Numbered from the stretch's first letter, positions 35,570-43,772 are shown. The stretch is 64,000 bases of DNA from Desulfomicrobium sp. UBA5193 (GCA_002412965.1 DHWB01000011.1:640542-704541); one strand, 5' to 3'. The notes: generated by a model from the letters alone, not told the origin. A program made the numbers and translations.

Positions 35570-36076
35570 ATGTCACAGCACAACGCAGTTTACGGATATG
35601 TCAGCCTGGGGTCCAACATGGGAGATCCCTTGGCCAATGTTCGCTTCGCCCTGAAACTTCTGGACGAAGCGGAGGTCTTGGGGGTGGACGCAGTCTCCCC
35701 GGTTTATTGGACAGAACCCCAGGGGATGCGCGAGCAGGACTGGTTCGCTAACTGCGTGGCCCGTCTCCGGGTCGATGCCAGTCTTTCCCCCGAAGATCTG
35801 CTTGATGCCGTGGCCAGCGTTGAAACAGGGATGGGGCGGGTGCGCACCACGCACTGGGGGCCGCGGATCATCGACATCGACATCCTCCTGCTTGGAGACT
35901 TGGAGTGGAATGCGCCCCGGTTGCAGATCCCTCATCCGCGCATGTGCGATCGGGCCTTTGTGCTGGTCCCGCTCATGCATTTGGCTCCGAATATTCTCAT
36001 CCGAGGCCTTTGTCCGTCTCAGTGGTTGTCCCGACTCCGGTATTCCGTCGAGGGAGACCGGATCCTGCAGGAATAG
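35570..36076 (+). CDS. folK: 2-amino-4-hydroxy-6-hydroxymethyldihydropteridine pyrophosphokinase
   Basis: 168 residues. GYVSLGSNMGDP start, SPVYWTEPQG, and the HPPK signature GPRIIDIDILLLGD with the metal-binding Asp pair, followed by IPHPRMCDRAFVLVPL. It transfers pyrophosphate from ATP to the pterin in folate synthesis. First gene of a short plus-strand run with the small membrane protein and the aldolase. Confidence 0.95.
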   Translation: MSQHNAVYGYVSLGSNMGDPLANVRFALKLLDEAEVLGVDAVSPVYWTEPQGMREQDWFANCVARLRVDASLSPEDLLDAVASVETGMGRVRTTHWGPRIIDIDILLLGDLEWNAPRLQIPHPRMCDRAFVLVPLMHLAPNILIRGLCPSQWLSRLRYSVEGDRILQE

Positions 36077-36101
36077 CTTCAACTTTTTTTCTTCGAGGTA
36101 A

Positions 36102-36356
36102 ATGATGCTCAAGTTTGTAATTTTTGCGGTAGCCTGCTATATCCTTTATAAACTGGTGACCAATGACAAGAAGAAGAAGGTCCAGGTCAAGAACACGCAT
36201 GAAGAAGAATTGGCAAAAGAAGGCGTGTTGGTAAAGGACCCGGTCTGCGGCACCTATGTTTCCAAGGAGTCGGACATCAGAATCAAGGAAGGGGAAGAGG
36301 TACGGTGTTTCTGCAGCTACGAATGCCGGGACAAGTATCTGAAAATGGTCCGATAA
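36102..36356 (+). CDS. Small membrane protein with YHS/TRASH-like Cys motif
   Basis: 84 residues: one N-terminal membrane helix (about 1-18), a Lys-rich cytosolic stretch, then DPVCGTYV...RCFCSYECRDKYL. The Cys spacing resembles YHS/TRASH-type treble-clef fingers, which bind metal or scaffold partners. It sits between folK (25 bases) and the aldolase gene (13 bases), so it is likely co-expressed. The function is unknown; a metal-binding role is inferred. Confidence 0.75.
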   Translation: MMLKFVIFAVACYILYKLVTNDKKKKVQVKNTHEEELAKEGVLVKDPVCGTYVSKESDIRIKEGEEVRCFCSYECRDKYLKMVR

Positions 36357-36369
36357 AAGGGGAGAGCGT

Positions 36370-37017
36370 ATGAGATTCTTTATTGATACCGCGAACCTGG
36401 GAGAAATCCGGGCCGCTATGGAAATGGGGCTCGTCGATGGTGTGACAACCAATCCATCCCTGATGGCCAGGGAAGCCTCGGATTGGAGAGAAATCGCCAG
36501 GGAAATCTGCCAGCTGGTGCCTGGTCCGATCAGCCTTGAAGTCATCGCCCTGGACGCCGAGGGCATGGTCCGCGAAGGGCGTGATCTGATGCAATACGGT
36601 CCTCATGTCGTGGTCAAGGTGCCCATGACGGCCGAAGGCCTCAAGGCCGTGCGCATTCTCAAGTCGATGAACATCGAAACCAACGTGACCCTGGTTTTCT
36701 CCGCAGCGCAGGCCCTTTTGGCGGCCAAGGCGGGCGCCGCCTATGTCAGCCCATTTCTGGGGCGGCTCGACGATGTCGGCCAGGACGGCATGGAGCTTGT
36801 CCACCAGATCCTGACCATCTTCTCCAACTACGGATTTTCCACCCAGATCATTGCGGCCAGCATACGCAACCCGCTGCATGTCATCGACGCGGCCATGGCC
36901 GGGGCGCACATCGCGACGGTGCCGTTCAAGATCCTGACCCAGCTGCTGCAACATCCTCTGACGGACAAGGGCATCGACGCCTTCCTGCAGGACTGGAAAA
37001 AGAAAGAAGCAAAATAG
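36370..37017 (+). CDS. Fructose-6-phosphate aldolase / transaldolase-like protein
   Basis: 215 residues. MRFFIDTANLGEIR and GVTTNPSLMA are the family start; VVKVPMTAEG contains Lys83, the Schiff-base residue of the short TalB/FSA family. TNVTLVFSAAQALLAAKAGAAYVSPFLGRLDD is the other signature. This short form occurs as FSA or as the transaldolase of bacteria lacking the long form; which activity dominates cannot be said. GGGGAGAG precedes the ATG. It ends at a strong terminator. Confidence 0.92.
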   Translation: MRFFIDTANLGEIRAAMEMGLVDGVTTNPSLMAREASDWREIAREICQLVPGPISLEVIALDAEGMVREGRDLMQYGPHVVVKVPMTAEGLKAVRILKSMNIETNVTLVFSAAQALLAAKAGAAYVSPFLGRLDDVGQDGMELVHQILTIFSNYGFSTQIIAASIRNPLHVIDAAMAGAHIATVPFKILTQLLQHPLTDKGIDAFLQDWKKKEAK

Positions 37018-37033
37018 AAAAGCTGACCGACGC

Positions 37034-37070
37034 AAAAAAAGCCCGTCGCCGCAAGGTACGGGCTTTTTTT
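37034..37070 (+). terminator. Terminator after the aldolase gene
   Basis: AAAAAAAGCCCGT, loop CGCCGCAAGGT, ACGGGCTTTTTTT, 17 bases after the stop. Confidence 0.92.
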
Positions 37071-37228
37071 GCATTCTGGCTGTCGCGAAAGGACTTTGTT
37101 CGAATCCAATGAATAGGCCTTGGTCCTGATCGGATATGGCTGAGTCGAGAATCTCTTTGCATGATCTCGCTGCAAAAGAGTTGGCAAAAAGCTCGCATAT
37201 GCCGGGTACAGTCGCGAGAGACCCTGAG

Positions 37229-37256
37229 CGTCATTCCCGCGAAGGCGGGAATCCAT
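37229..37256. repeat. REP-like palindrome (copy 1)
   Basis: CATTCCCGCGAAGGCGGGAA core with CGT before and TCCAT after. The same element recurs at 43600 (inverted) and 43654. The core TTCCCGC / GCGGGAA is a hairpin. This is a dispersed repeat type common in proteobacterial intergenic DNA. Confidence 0.9.
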
Positions 37257-37360
37257 CCGGCTCCGGATCTCTCAGACATCTCCCGCATTACCTTTTTATT
37301 GTCTCATAATGAAAATTATGTTAACTTTAAAAACTGGCAAGGTTCTAGAATCTCTTACCA

Positions 37361-37390
37361 TTGCCTAGGCCACTTCTCTTTTGCTATAAA
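37361..37390 (+). promoter_or_regulatory. Sigma-70-type promoter of the secreted-protein gene
   Basis: TTGCCT (37361-37366), 18-base spacer, TATAAA (37385-37390), about 94 bases before the next start codon. Confidence 0.6.
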
Positions 37391-37483
37391 CTGACCGAGA
37401 CTGATGTCGGCATCGGGTTCCATGTCCCGGATACTGACCGTATAAACTTGCTTCGAAATGAATCTGCAACCTGAGGTCTTCCT

Positions 37484-37999
37484 ATGAAACGCACATTGAT
37501 ACTCGTGATCGCATTTTGGCTTGTTGGCCTTGGCCAGTCCGTTGCGGCCCAAACCGAGGACAATTCCACCCCGTCAATTTCCAAGCCGGTTCAGGAACAG
37601 CCAAAACCCGTACAAGGCACGGACACCAAGCCGTCCACATCCGTAATCAGCAAGTTTCCCCTGGATATCCAGAGCAAGGGCTCGGATCAGAGCGGCACAC
37701 TCTTGTCGTACAAGCTCAAGGAAGAAATCATTGCCAGCAAGCTCTTCGAGTTGACGGCATCGGAGAAAAAGAAGTTCGTCCTGCATGTGCTGACACAGCC
37801 CGAATTTCCGGATCGCCCAAGCATTGCCTCGCAGTATTCAATTGTTCTTGTATATCAGGAAGATGCTGGAACTTTGACCTATTATCTGAATCAATTCCAA
37901 GGGCAGGTTCATTCCGAGGGCGTGGCGGCCGAGATGCAGAAAATTTTGGAATGGACGTATTCGACGCTCAAGCGTTTTCATTATCTGCTTGAGGAATAA
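37484..37999 (+). CDS. Secreted protein of unknown function
   Basis: 171 residues with signal peptide MKRTLILVIAFWLVGLGQSVAA, then a Pro/Thr/Ser/Lys-rich linker (about 25-65) and a folded domain of about 105 residues with alternating charge and strands (KFVLHVLTQPEFPDRPSIASQ). No family recognised. The ATG at 37484 follows a TATAAA promoter. Its last 32 bases overlap the end of the convergent response-regulator gene. Confidence 0.75.
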   Translation: MKRTLILVIAFWLVGLGQSVAAQTEDNSTPSISKPVQEQPKPVQGTDTKPSTSVISKFPLDIQSKGSDQSGTLLSYKLKEEIIASKLFELTASEKKKFVLHVLTQPEFPDRPSIASQYSIVLVYQEDAGTLTYYLNQFQGQVHSEGVAAEMQKILEWTYSTLKRFHYLLEE

Positions 38000-39143
38000 G
38001 GCTTCCGCCACGAACGAGAACGGGTTCCCGGACTTGACCATGTCTGGCTGACTGCAACAAAAAGACAATGGTCGTCCGGGACAGTTCATACCCTTCCGGC
38101 ACCAGAACCATCTCCTTGCCATCCCGTTCGCCTGTAACCGCCTTGGCCATGATCATCCCCGGCCGCAACTTGTCCAGCGTAAGCTCGGCCACGCTCTGAT
38201 CCATGCGGATCAGCTCCGTTTCCAGCGCTTGGACCTGTGCTGCCGAATACACTCCATTACTCCGGATTCTGGATAAAATCGCGGCGGTCTCCAGTTTGGC
38301 GAAATGAGCCAGCCTGTACTCCATGACCATGGCCAGCAGCGTAGCTCCGACAGGAATGTCGGGCTTTGCCAAAGCGCCTGAAGTCCGCAGCAGGCTTAAG
38401 GGCAGAAGTTTGGAATATCCGCGTAAAATCTCGACCACCTCCCGCAACTGGGGCAGATGATTCACCCATTCCACCGCATGCTCCGGGTGCCCTGCAAAAA
38501 TCAGGAGCTCGTCGGCTGAAAGTTCTTGTCCTTTGATGATCTTTTCGAGCAGGGCGGACGGCAAGGCGATCAGGCCAATGACGGAGAGGAGGAACGCGGT
38601 TTCCGTCACCGTCGGATTCGACTTGCTATCGCTCTGGCAGAGGCTGCGCAACAGTGGCAGCACCGGGCTGATCATATCCCGCACGTCGCTGCGCAACCAG
38701 CAGACGAGCTCGTGCACGGCTTTGGCGAAGATGGCATGAATCTCGTTCATGTTCCGGGCTGACGTCGAAATACGGCTGAAGCGGTCGACGCCTTCTCCCA
38801 CGATGCGCTGCAGCGTAGAATCGTCGCAGGAGGCGGACAATAGGTGGAAGACCTTGGCGTCATTGATGGCGCGCAAAAGATTCGTCACATCCATGGGGGA
38901 GTCGCTAAGCAGGATGCGCGTGCTCCAGGGGCTGATTTCGCGGACCTTGGCCAAAAAATCGATCCCATCCATTTCGGTCATGGAGAATGGAGCCATGACC
39001 ACGGCATACGGCCCTTCTTCCTGCAAACGCTGGAATCCCGTACGCGGCCCGAGGGCAATGTGGGTCTCGAAATTTTTTCGCAGCCTGCGTTGCATGACCG
39101 TCAGGGCTTTGCCGTCGGAGTCCACGAGCAAAATAGAACTCAC
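37968..39143 (-). CDS. RpfG-like response regulator with degenerate receiver and degenerate HD-GYP domains
   Basis: GTG at 39143 overlaps the topB stop (GTGA) and begins MSSILLVDSDGKAL, the receiver first strand; 391 residues. In the receiver, the phosphoacceptor Asp position is Pro (VVMAPFSMTEMDG against the usual SD-x-x-MPGMDG) and the beta5 Lys is Ala (HLLSASC). Past about 190 the order matches HD-GYP proteins, but the HD pair is Ser-Val (LLSVIGLIALP against LLHDIGKIAIP). HP is kept (AGHPEHAVEW), and the downstream HHE/GYP signature is missing. So it probably neither accepts phosphate nor hydrolyses c-di-GMP, and acts as a protein-binding or ligand-binding output. Upstream start at 39317 lies in topB. 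Confidence 0.78.
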   Translation of the reverse strand: MSSILLVDSDGKALTVMQRRLRKNFETHIALGPRTGFQRLQEEGPYAVVMAPFSMTEMDGIDFLAKVREISPWSTRILLSDSPMDVTNLLRAINDAKVFHLLSASCDDSTLQRIVGEGVDRFSRISTSARNMNEIHAIFAKAVHELVCWLRSDVRDMISPVLPLLRSLCQSDSKSNPTVTETAFLLSVIGLIALPSALLEKIIKGQELSADELLIFAGHPEHAVEWVNHLPQLREVVEILRGYSKLLPLSLLRTSGALAKPDIPVGATLLAMVMEYRLAHFAKLETAAILSRIRSNGVYSAAQVQALETELIRMDQSVAELTLDKLRPGMIMAKAVTGERDGKEMVLVPEGYELSRTTIVFLLQSARHGQVREPVLVRGGSLIPQADNENA

Positions 39144-41005
39144 GTAGATACCTCTTTGGTTCGTGTCCGTCTTTCCGTCACGACGGGACATTGGGGCGGG
39201 CGCGCATTGCTGCCCTTGACCCGGTTCACCCCGGTGCTGACCATTTCGCGCACCTGATGCATGAAGACCCCGTAGGCATAGCCCCCCTGCTCCATTTCCT
39301 TGAGGCGCTTTTCCCACTCGCCCGTCAGTTCAGGCGAGGCGACCTGGGGGATCATGGAGCAGACCACGTCCACGGCCCAGCAGCCGAGATCCGTGGCGAT
39401 GAGACGCTTGCCGTCCTTGCCTATGTACGTCCGCGCGAGCAGAGTTTCAATGATCTGGGCTCGGGTGGCCGGGGTGCCCAGCCCCCGCTCCTTCATGGCG
39501 TCACGCAACTCTTCGTCATCGACCAGCTTGCCCGCCGTCTCCATGGCCGCCAACAGGGTGGCGTCGGTGAAATGCGCCGGAGGCTTGGTTTTGTGCGCGA
39601 CCTGCAAAAGCTCGCGCACCGTGACAGCGTTGCCCTTGCGCAGGTTGGGCAACGGGTTGTCCTCAGATGCGCGCCAGGGCTCGGCCTCAAGCCAGCCCTT
39701 GTCCTGAAAGATCTTGCCCGTGGCCCGGAAGCGATGCGCATTCACGCCGATCCACAGCGTGGAGCTGGCAAAGAGCGCGTCATCCATGAAGGCGGCGGCA
39801 AAGCGCCTACAGATCATCTCGTACAACGCCCACTCGTCCTTGCCCAAGACTGCTGGATTCGCGCGCAGCGTCGTGGGAATGATGGCGTGGTGGTCACTGA
39901 CCTTCTTGTCGTTGACGCATTCGAACTTCTTCTTGCCACCCTTGATATTGGCGGCGGCGCTCTGGGAAATTTCCGGAAAATGGGCATACACGGCCCGCAT
40001 ATTTTCCAGACATTCCGCGAAAAGTTCCTGGGTCAGATAGCGGGAGTCCGTACGCGGATAGGTGATCAGCTTCTTCTTTTCGTACAGATCCTGGGCAATG
40101 GTCAGGGTTTGCTGGGCCGAAAGATTCAGTCTTGAGTTGGCCTCCTTCTGCAGGGTGGTCAGGTCGAAGGGCAACGGCGGTTTCTGTTTGCCTTTCTTTT
40201 TCTCCATCTCAAGCACCTCTCCGGTGCCGCCCCCGCAGGCGGCGACCACGGCCTGCCCATCCTCCTCCTTCCAGATCTTCGAATCCTTGAACTCCGGCGG
40301 CGCGAACCATGTCGCCTTGAACGGTTCGGTCTGGTGCTCGAATTCCCCTTCCACGGTCCAGTAGTCTTTTGGCTCGAAATTTTCGATCTCGCGCCTGCGT
40401 TCGACCAGAAGTTTCAAGACCGGCGTCTGGACACGGCCCACGGTGATGAGGCTGCCGGCGCGCAGGGTGAAGAGCCGCGAAAAGTTCATGCCCACCAGCC
40501 AGTCCGCCTCGGCCCGCGCAAAAGCGGCGTGGCCCAGGTTTCTTTTCTCTTCTCCGTTGACCAGGTTGGCAAAGGCCTTGTGCAGGCCTTTTTCGGTCAT
40601 GTCGTTGGCCCACAGGCGCTGGATGGGTTTCTCGCAGCCTGCAAGATGGTAGATGCGGCGAAAGATAAGCTCACCTTCGCGGCCCGCGTCCGTGGCGTTG
40701 ATGACCGTGTCTATGTCGTCGCTCAGCAGGAAATTGCGGATGATTTCATATTGTTTGGCCGTTGTAGGCAGGATGCCGAGCACGAAACGGGATGGAAGCA
40801 TGGGCAGCTGGCGCATGGACCAGCGTCCCGACCACTCAGGGTTCTGCTCCGCCGGCTCGGCGATGTTGACCAGATGCCCTACGGCCCAGGTCACCACATG
40901 GTCCTGGCCCTGCAGAAAGCCGTCGCCCCGACCCTTGACCCCCAGAACCGCGGCCAGTTCGCGGGCCACGGATGGTTTTTCGGCAATGATCAGGGTTCTG
41001 GCCAC
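39140..41005 (-). CDS. topB: DNA topoisomerase III
   Basis: 621 residues. Toprim domain at the start (LIIAEKPSVARELAAVLGV; the acidic motif is in NATDAGREGE). ITYPRTDSRYL carries the nucleophilic Tyr. SGRWSMRQLPMLPSRF is typical of TopB. It relaxes and decatenates single-strand-containing DNA. It ends at residue 621, shorter than forms with zinc-finger tails, as in E. coli TopB. Co-transcribed with the downstream response-regulator gene (4-base overlap). Confidence 0.93.
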   Translation of the reverse strand: MARTLIIAEKPSVARELAAVLGVKGRGDGFLQGQDHVVTWAVGHLVNIAEPAEQNPEWSGRWSMRQLPMLPSRFVLGILPTTAKQYEIIRNFLLSDDIDTVINATDAGREGELIFRRIYHLAGCEKPIQRLWANDMTEKGLHKAFANLVNGEEKRNLGHAAFARAEADWLVGMNFSRLFTLRAGSLITVGRVQTPVLKLLVERRREIENFEPKDYWTVEGEFEHQTEPFKATWFAPPEFKDSKIWKEEDGQAVVAACGGGTGEVLEMEKKKGKQKPPLPFDLTTLQKEANSRLNLSAQQTLTIAQDLYEKKKLITYPRTDSRYLTQELFAECLENMRAVYAHFPEISQSAAANIKGGKKKFECVNDKKVSDHHAIIPTTLRANPAVLGKDEWALYEMICRRFAAAFMDDALFASSTLWIGVNAHRFRATGKIFQDKGWLEAEPWRASEDNPLPNLRKGNAVTVRELLQVAHKTKPPAHFTDATLLAAMETAGKLVDDEELRDAMKERGLGTPATRAQIIETLLARTYIGKDGKRLIATDLGCWAVDVVCSMIPQVASPELTGEWEKRLKEMEQGGYAYGVFMHQVREMVSTGVNRVKGSNARPPQCPVVTERRTRTKEVST

Positions 41006-41062
41006 ATCATCCTCGTTGCCCGCACAAGGTAAATCCTTGAAGCAGGCTTCTGGTTAGCATTT

Positions 41063-41101
41063 GAAAAATAGAAATCCCTGCGCAAACGAGTGCGCAGGGA
41101 T
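41063..41101 (-). terminator. Terminator of the PilZ-ParA operon
   Basis: ATCCCTGCGCA (41074-41084), loop AACGAG, TGCGCAGGGAT (41091-41101). On the minus strand TTCTATTTTT follows. Separates parA from topB. Confidence 0.88.
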
Positions 41102-41122
41102 GGTCATGATGAGGGCGAGATC

Positions 41123-42028
41123 TCAGGCAAACAGTTCCGGACGATTGGTGATCTTGCGCACCAGATCGCGGTAATCCTGGGACCCGTGAGATCCGGGAGC
41201 GTATTCAAAGATGGTCTTGCCATATGCGGGGGATTCCGAAAGCCGGACATTGTAGCGAATGGGCGTGCAGACGTATTCCCCATAGAGGGCCTTGAGCTTT
41301 TCCAGAATGGCGTCGGGATTTTTGATTCGTTTGTCCAGAAAGGTGGGCAGAATGTAATTGAGGGTCACATCGCTTCTGTATTTCTGGATGGACGAGAGAC
41401 TCTTTAAAAACTCAACCAATCCTTGAAGGGTCATTACTTCCAGCGAGACGGGAGTAATAAGTTCATAGACATAGAAGAGGACGTTGACCGTCAGCGGGTC
41501 CCAGCCCGGCGAGGTATCGACCACGACGTAGTCGTAATCCTTTTCAATCGGTTCGAGGGCTTCGACCAAGGTCAGCTCCCCGCCGAAATCCTTGCGGTCG
41601 ATGAGCCGCTTGATGCCGGCCAGGGACCGTCCACCAGCCAGAAGCCAAAGGTTTTCGCGAGCCTCGACGATGGCGTCCTCGGCTCCAAGCTCGCCCGTGA
41701 CCAGTTCAGTCAGCCCGGCTTTGGGTTTCTGGCCCAGCAGGTACGCAGCCTGCCCCTGGGTGTCCGTATCGACCAGCAGAACCTTGTATCCGGCCAGTGC
41801 CAAACCGGCGGCCAGATTGACGGCCGTTGTAGTCTTGCCCACTCCGCCCTTGCTCAAGGTCACTCCGATTCTGCGGGTAGCAGGCTTGGGGGCTTCCTTT
41901 TCTGGTGCCGGCTCAAAAAGCGGGAATCGATTGCCGCAGGCTCTGCATTGCGCAACCGTGGCATTGGCTGGAATCTTCGATGCATCGATATTGTGCTCTT
42001 TTTTGCACTGCGGACAGATCACCTTCAT
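41123..42028 (-). CDS. ParA/MinD-family ATPase with N-terminal zinc finger
   Basis: 301 residues. Residues 3-34 are a zinc finger (CPQCKKEH...CRACGNRF) of the MJ0042 type. A Pro/Glu-rich linker precedes the ATPase: deviant Walker A SKGGVGKTT near 59-67 with the signature Lys, DTDTQGQAA, and VVVDTSPGWDP. ParA-type proteins form dynamic patterns that place plasmids, chemoreceptors, pili or other cargo. The zinc finger in front is unusual and could bind a partner or DNA. It is last of three genes after a PilZ protein and a small helical protein, not beside parB or the origin. Confidence 0.88.
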   Translation of the reverse strand: MKVICPQCKKEHNIDASKIPANATVAQCRACGNRFPLFEPAPEKEAPKPATRRIGVTLSKGGVGKTTTAVNLAAGLALAGYKVLLVDTDTQGQAAYLLGQKPKAGLTELVTGELGAEDAIVEARENLWLLAGGRSLAGIKRLIDRKDFGGELTLVEALEPIEKDYDYVVVDTSPGWDPLTVNVLFYVYELITPVSLEVMTLQGLVEFLKSLSSIQKYRSDVTLNYILPTFLDKRIKNPDAILEKLKALYGEYVCTPIRYNVRLSESPAYGKTIFEYAPGSHGSQDYRDLVRKITNRPELFA

Positions 42029-42045
42029 GAAAATTCTCCTGCCGT

Positions 42046-42438
42046 TTATTCTTTTTTTCCGAGGATGGCTTTGAGCATGGGGCTGTCTGCCCCCTTGTCC
42101 TCGATTTCCTGGAGCAGTTTATTCACCGCGCAATTGACCAGATTGGACTTGGACGCTCGATTCTTTGCTCCCTCAGGCAGCAGACGCATCAATATCTGCT
42201 TGGCCTGGGTCAATCCTTCGAACACATCCTCACGCAGATAATGGGTCGATTTTTTTCTATTGGAAACGTTTTTTGGCTTCAATGGCAGGAGATTCTTTTT
42301 TTCCTGCGGCCTGGCGGTTCTCGGCGCCATGCAAGAGTGGATGAGTGCGTCAAGTTCTTCCAGGCCGGGTACGGAGGACATGTTTTTGTCGCCCCGGAAA
42401 AGCTCGTCGAGAATATCACGTTGTTCGCTTGTGCTCAT
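42046..42438 (-). CDS. Small basic/helical partner protein, possible ribbon-helix-helix
   Basis: 130 residues. No known family is certain. The N-terminus (1-40) is acidic and probably unfolded, the middle is Lys-rich (KKNLLPLKPKNVSNRKK), and the C-terminal 55 residues (HYLREDVFEGLTQAKQIL then KSNLVNCAVNKLLQEIE) resemble a ribbon-helix-helix: a strand followed by two helices. ParG- and CopG-like partners of ParA have this layout, and it lies 17 bases upstream of parA. A ParA-activating or DNA-binding role is inferred. Confidence 0.6.
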   Translation of the reverse strand: MSTSEQRDILDELFRGDKNMSSVPGLEELDALIHSCMAPRTARPQEKKNLLPLKPKNVSNRKKSTHYLREDVFEGLTQAKQILMRLLPEGAKNRASKSNLVNCAVNKLLQEIEDKGADSPMLKAILGKKE

Positions 42439-42451
42439 GCCGTCTCCCGCT

Positions 42452-42895
42452 TCATGAAGACTTGGTGACGGTGGAAAGCACGGAGGTTTTGATTTCGCTC
42501 ATGACCCTGGTCATCCAGTCGATGTAGCCGGAATCGTGGGTGTGGACGATCTCCATGCCGCAAAGCAGGGAGTCTCCTTCATAGGCGGAGATGTGAACGA
42601 TACGGACGTCGACGAGAAAAGACTTGTCGGGGAAGGTGATCTGGACCCCTTCCAGCACGCTCCCGATGGCAAACGCATCCGGCCTCGTCACGGAAAGCCC
42701 CACTCCGTACATGGAGAGATCCTTCACGGGGTGTCTTTTCCCTTCAAAGATCAAGTTGACCAGTCCGGACGGCACCGGTACGCGAAAAGACTTGCGAACC
42801 ACTTTCTTTCCTTCGTTTTCGCAGGCGATCAAAAGGCTCGAATCATCAGAGCCGGTGACCGCTTCCTGGTCGCCTTGTCCTACTTTGCTGTTCAT
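42452..42895 (-). CDS. PilZ-domain protein (c-di-GMP receptor)
   Basis: 147 residues. The c-di-GMP signature is readable: RKSFR near 34-38 (RxxxR) and DLSMYGVGL (D/NxSxxG) at about 60. The ATG at 42895 follows GGAGGTGTTGC. An N-terminal 30-residue extension is unrecognised. It starts an operon with the ParG-like and ParA genes, so c-di-GMP may gate the placement of something. A diguanylate cyclase lies at the start of the window, but linkage is inference. Confidence 0.85.
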   Translation of the reverse strand: MNSKVGQGDQEAVTGSDDSSLLIACENEGKKVVRKSFRVPVPSGLVNLIFEGKRHPVKDLSMYGVGLSVTRPDAFAIGSVLEGVQITFPDKSFLVDVRIVHISAYEGDSLLCGMEIVHTHDSGYIDWMTRVMSEIKTSVLSTVTKSS

Positions 42896-42999
42896 GCAAC
42901 ACCTCCAAAGGCCGTGGCTGGAAATTTATCCATGAAGTCGCCGCCGGGTCGATAAATTGTGACGCTTGGGCGGTGCTTGGCAATGCGACATTATTGCCC

Positions 43000-43019
43000 T
43001 TGATTTTATTGAAAATCAA
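43000..43019. promoter_or_regulatory. AT-rich perfect dyad between the PilZ operon and rlmH
   Basis: TTGATTTT (43000-43007) and AAAATCAA (43012-43019) around ATTG, in the 198-base divergent intergenic region. It is not an FNR site (that needs N4 between the halves). A regulator site or a small hairpin is possible. Confidence 0.4.
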
Positions 43020-43093
43020 TCCCTCGACAGGAAGAAGTCCCTGAGGGAAAAAGCGCGACAATTACCATAACCATGCACAGATTCCGGGGGAAT

Positions 43094-43558
43094 ATGTACA
43101 GGCTTAAAATCATCAGCGTGGGCAAAATCAAAAAAAGTTACTACCTTGAAGCAATTGCTCACTACGGCAAAATGCTCAAGCCAGTGGTGCGCATCGATCT
43201 TTGCAATGTCAAGGATTGTCCTCATGCGGAAGGCGCGGAAAGAAAGCGGCTGGAATCAGAGCGGATTCTGGAAAAAGTCGGTCCCAAGGACATGCTCATC
43301 GCCCTGCACGAAACAGGAATTCAGCATACTTCCCGAGAGTTTGCCACAATTTTGCGCCCGCTGCTCGAAAATCCCGTTGGGGAGTGTTGCTTCGTCATCG
43401 GCGGCGCTCTGGGGCTCTCTCCCGAACTCCTGGCCCGCGCCCACACCCTGCTGAGCCTGAGCTCCATGACCATGCCGCATGAACTGGCCCAGGTCGTGCT
43501 TTACGAGCAGCTCTTCAGGGCCACGACCATCATGGCCAACAGAACCTATCATTACTGA
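43094..43558 (+). CDS. rlmH: 23S rRNA pseudouridine-1915 N3-methyltransferase
   Basis: ATG at 43094 after GGGGGAAT gives 154 residues, essentially the E. coli length. MYRLKIISVGKIKKSYY start, VIGGALGLSPELL as the knotted SAM-binding loop, SLSSMTMPHELAQVVLYEQLFRA as the C-terminal signature, and a terminal NRTYHY. It acts as a SPOUT dimer on the ribosome. Confidence 0.95.
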   Translation: MYRLKIISVGKIKKSYYLEAIAHYGKMLKPVVRIDLCNVKDCPHAEGAERKRLESERILEKVGPKDMLIALHETGIQHTSREFATILRPLLENPVGECCFVIGGALGLSPELLARAHTLLSLSSMTMPHELAQVVLYEQLFRATTIMANRTYHY

Positions 43559-43599
43559 ATGTTGGGTGCGGAAACGCTGCAAGATATCGGGGAAAAAGC

Positions 43600-43627
43600 A
43601 TGGATTCCCGCCTTCGCGGGAATGACG
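43600..43627. repeat. REP-like palindrome (copy 2, inverted)
   Basis: ATGGATTCCCGCCTTCGCGG and following GAATGACG: the reverse complement of copy 1. With copy 3 it forms a large inverted pair around 26 bases, just after rlmH. Confidence 0.9.
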
Positions 43628-43653
43628 TTGCACCGTACCTTTAAAGCCTCTCT

Positions 43654-43680
43654 GTCATTCCCGCGAAGGCGGGAATCCAT
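43654..43680. repeat. REP-like palindrome (copy 3)
   Basis: GTCATTCCCGCGAAGGCGGG then AATCCAT, the same sense as copy 1. It pairs with copy 2 to give a cruciform-capable structure between two convergent genes. Confidence 0.9.
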
Positions 43681-43772
43681 CCCATCATGCTTCAAAGCGC
43701 AAGGCTTCAATCCGGATTCATGAAAGATTGACTCGGACCCAAAGCCTCTGCGCATGGCGCTTCAAGTACCCA

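Larger units (their letters stand above)
37071..37483 (+). other. Intergenic stretch with one REP-like palindrome and a promoter
   Basis: No gene is supported. It contains a REP-like repeat (37229-37256), an AT-rich run near 37296-37350 and a sigma-70-type promoter (37361-37390) reading toward the secreted protein. Reading frames here run through the repeat and were rejected. Confidence 0.7.

Noticed and set aside
37161..37394. 77-codon frame in the 37071-37483 gap
   Set aside because: It reads through the REP-like palindrome and a promoter; not a gene.
43000..43019. Possible FNR box
   Set aside because: The TTGAT and ATCAA halves are ten bases apart rather than four; kept only as an unexplained dyad.
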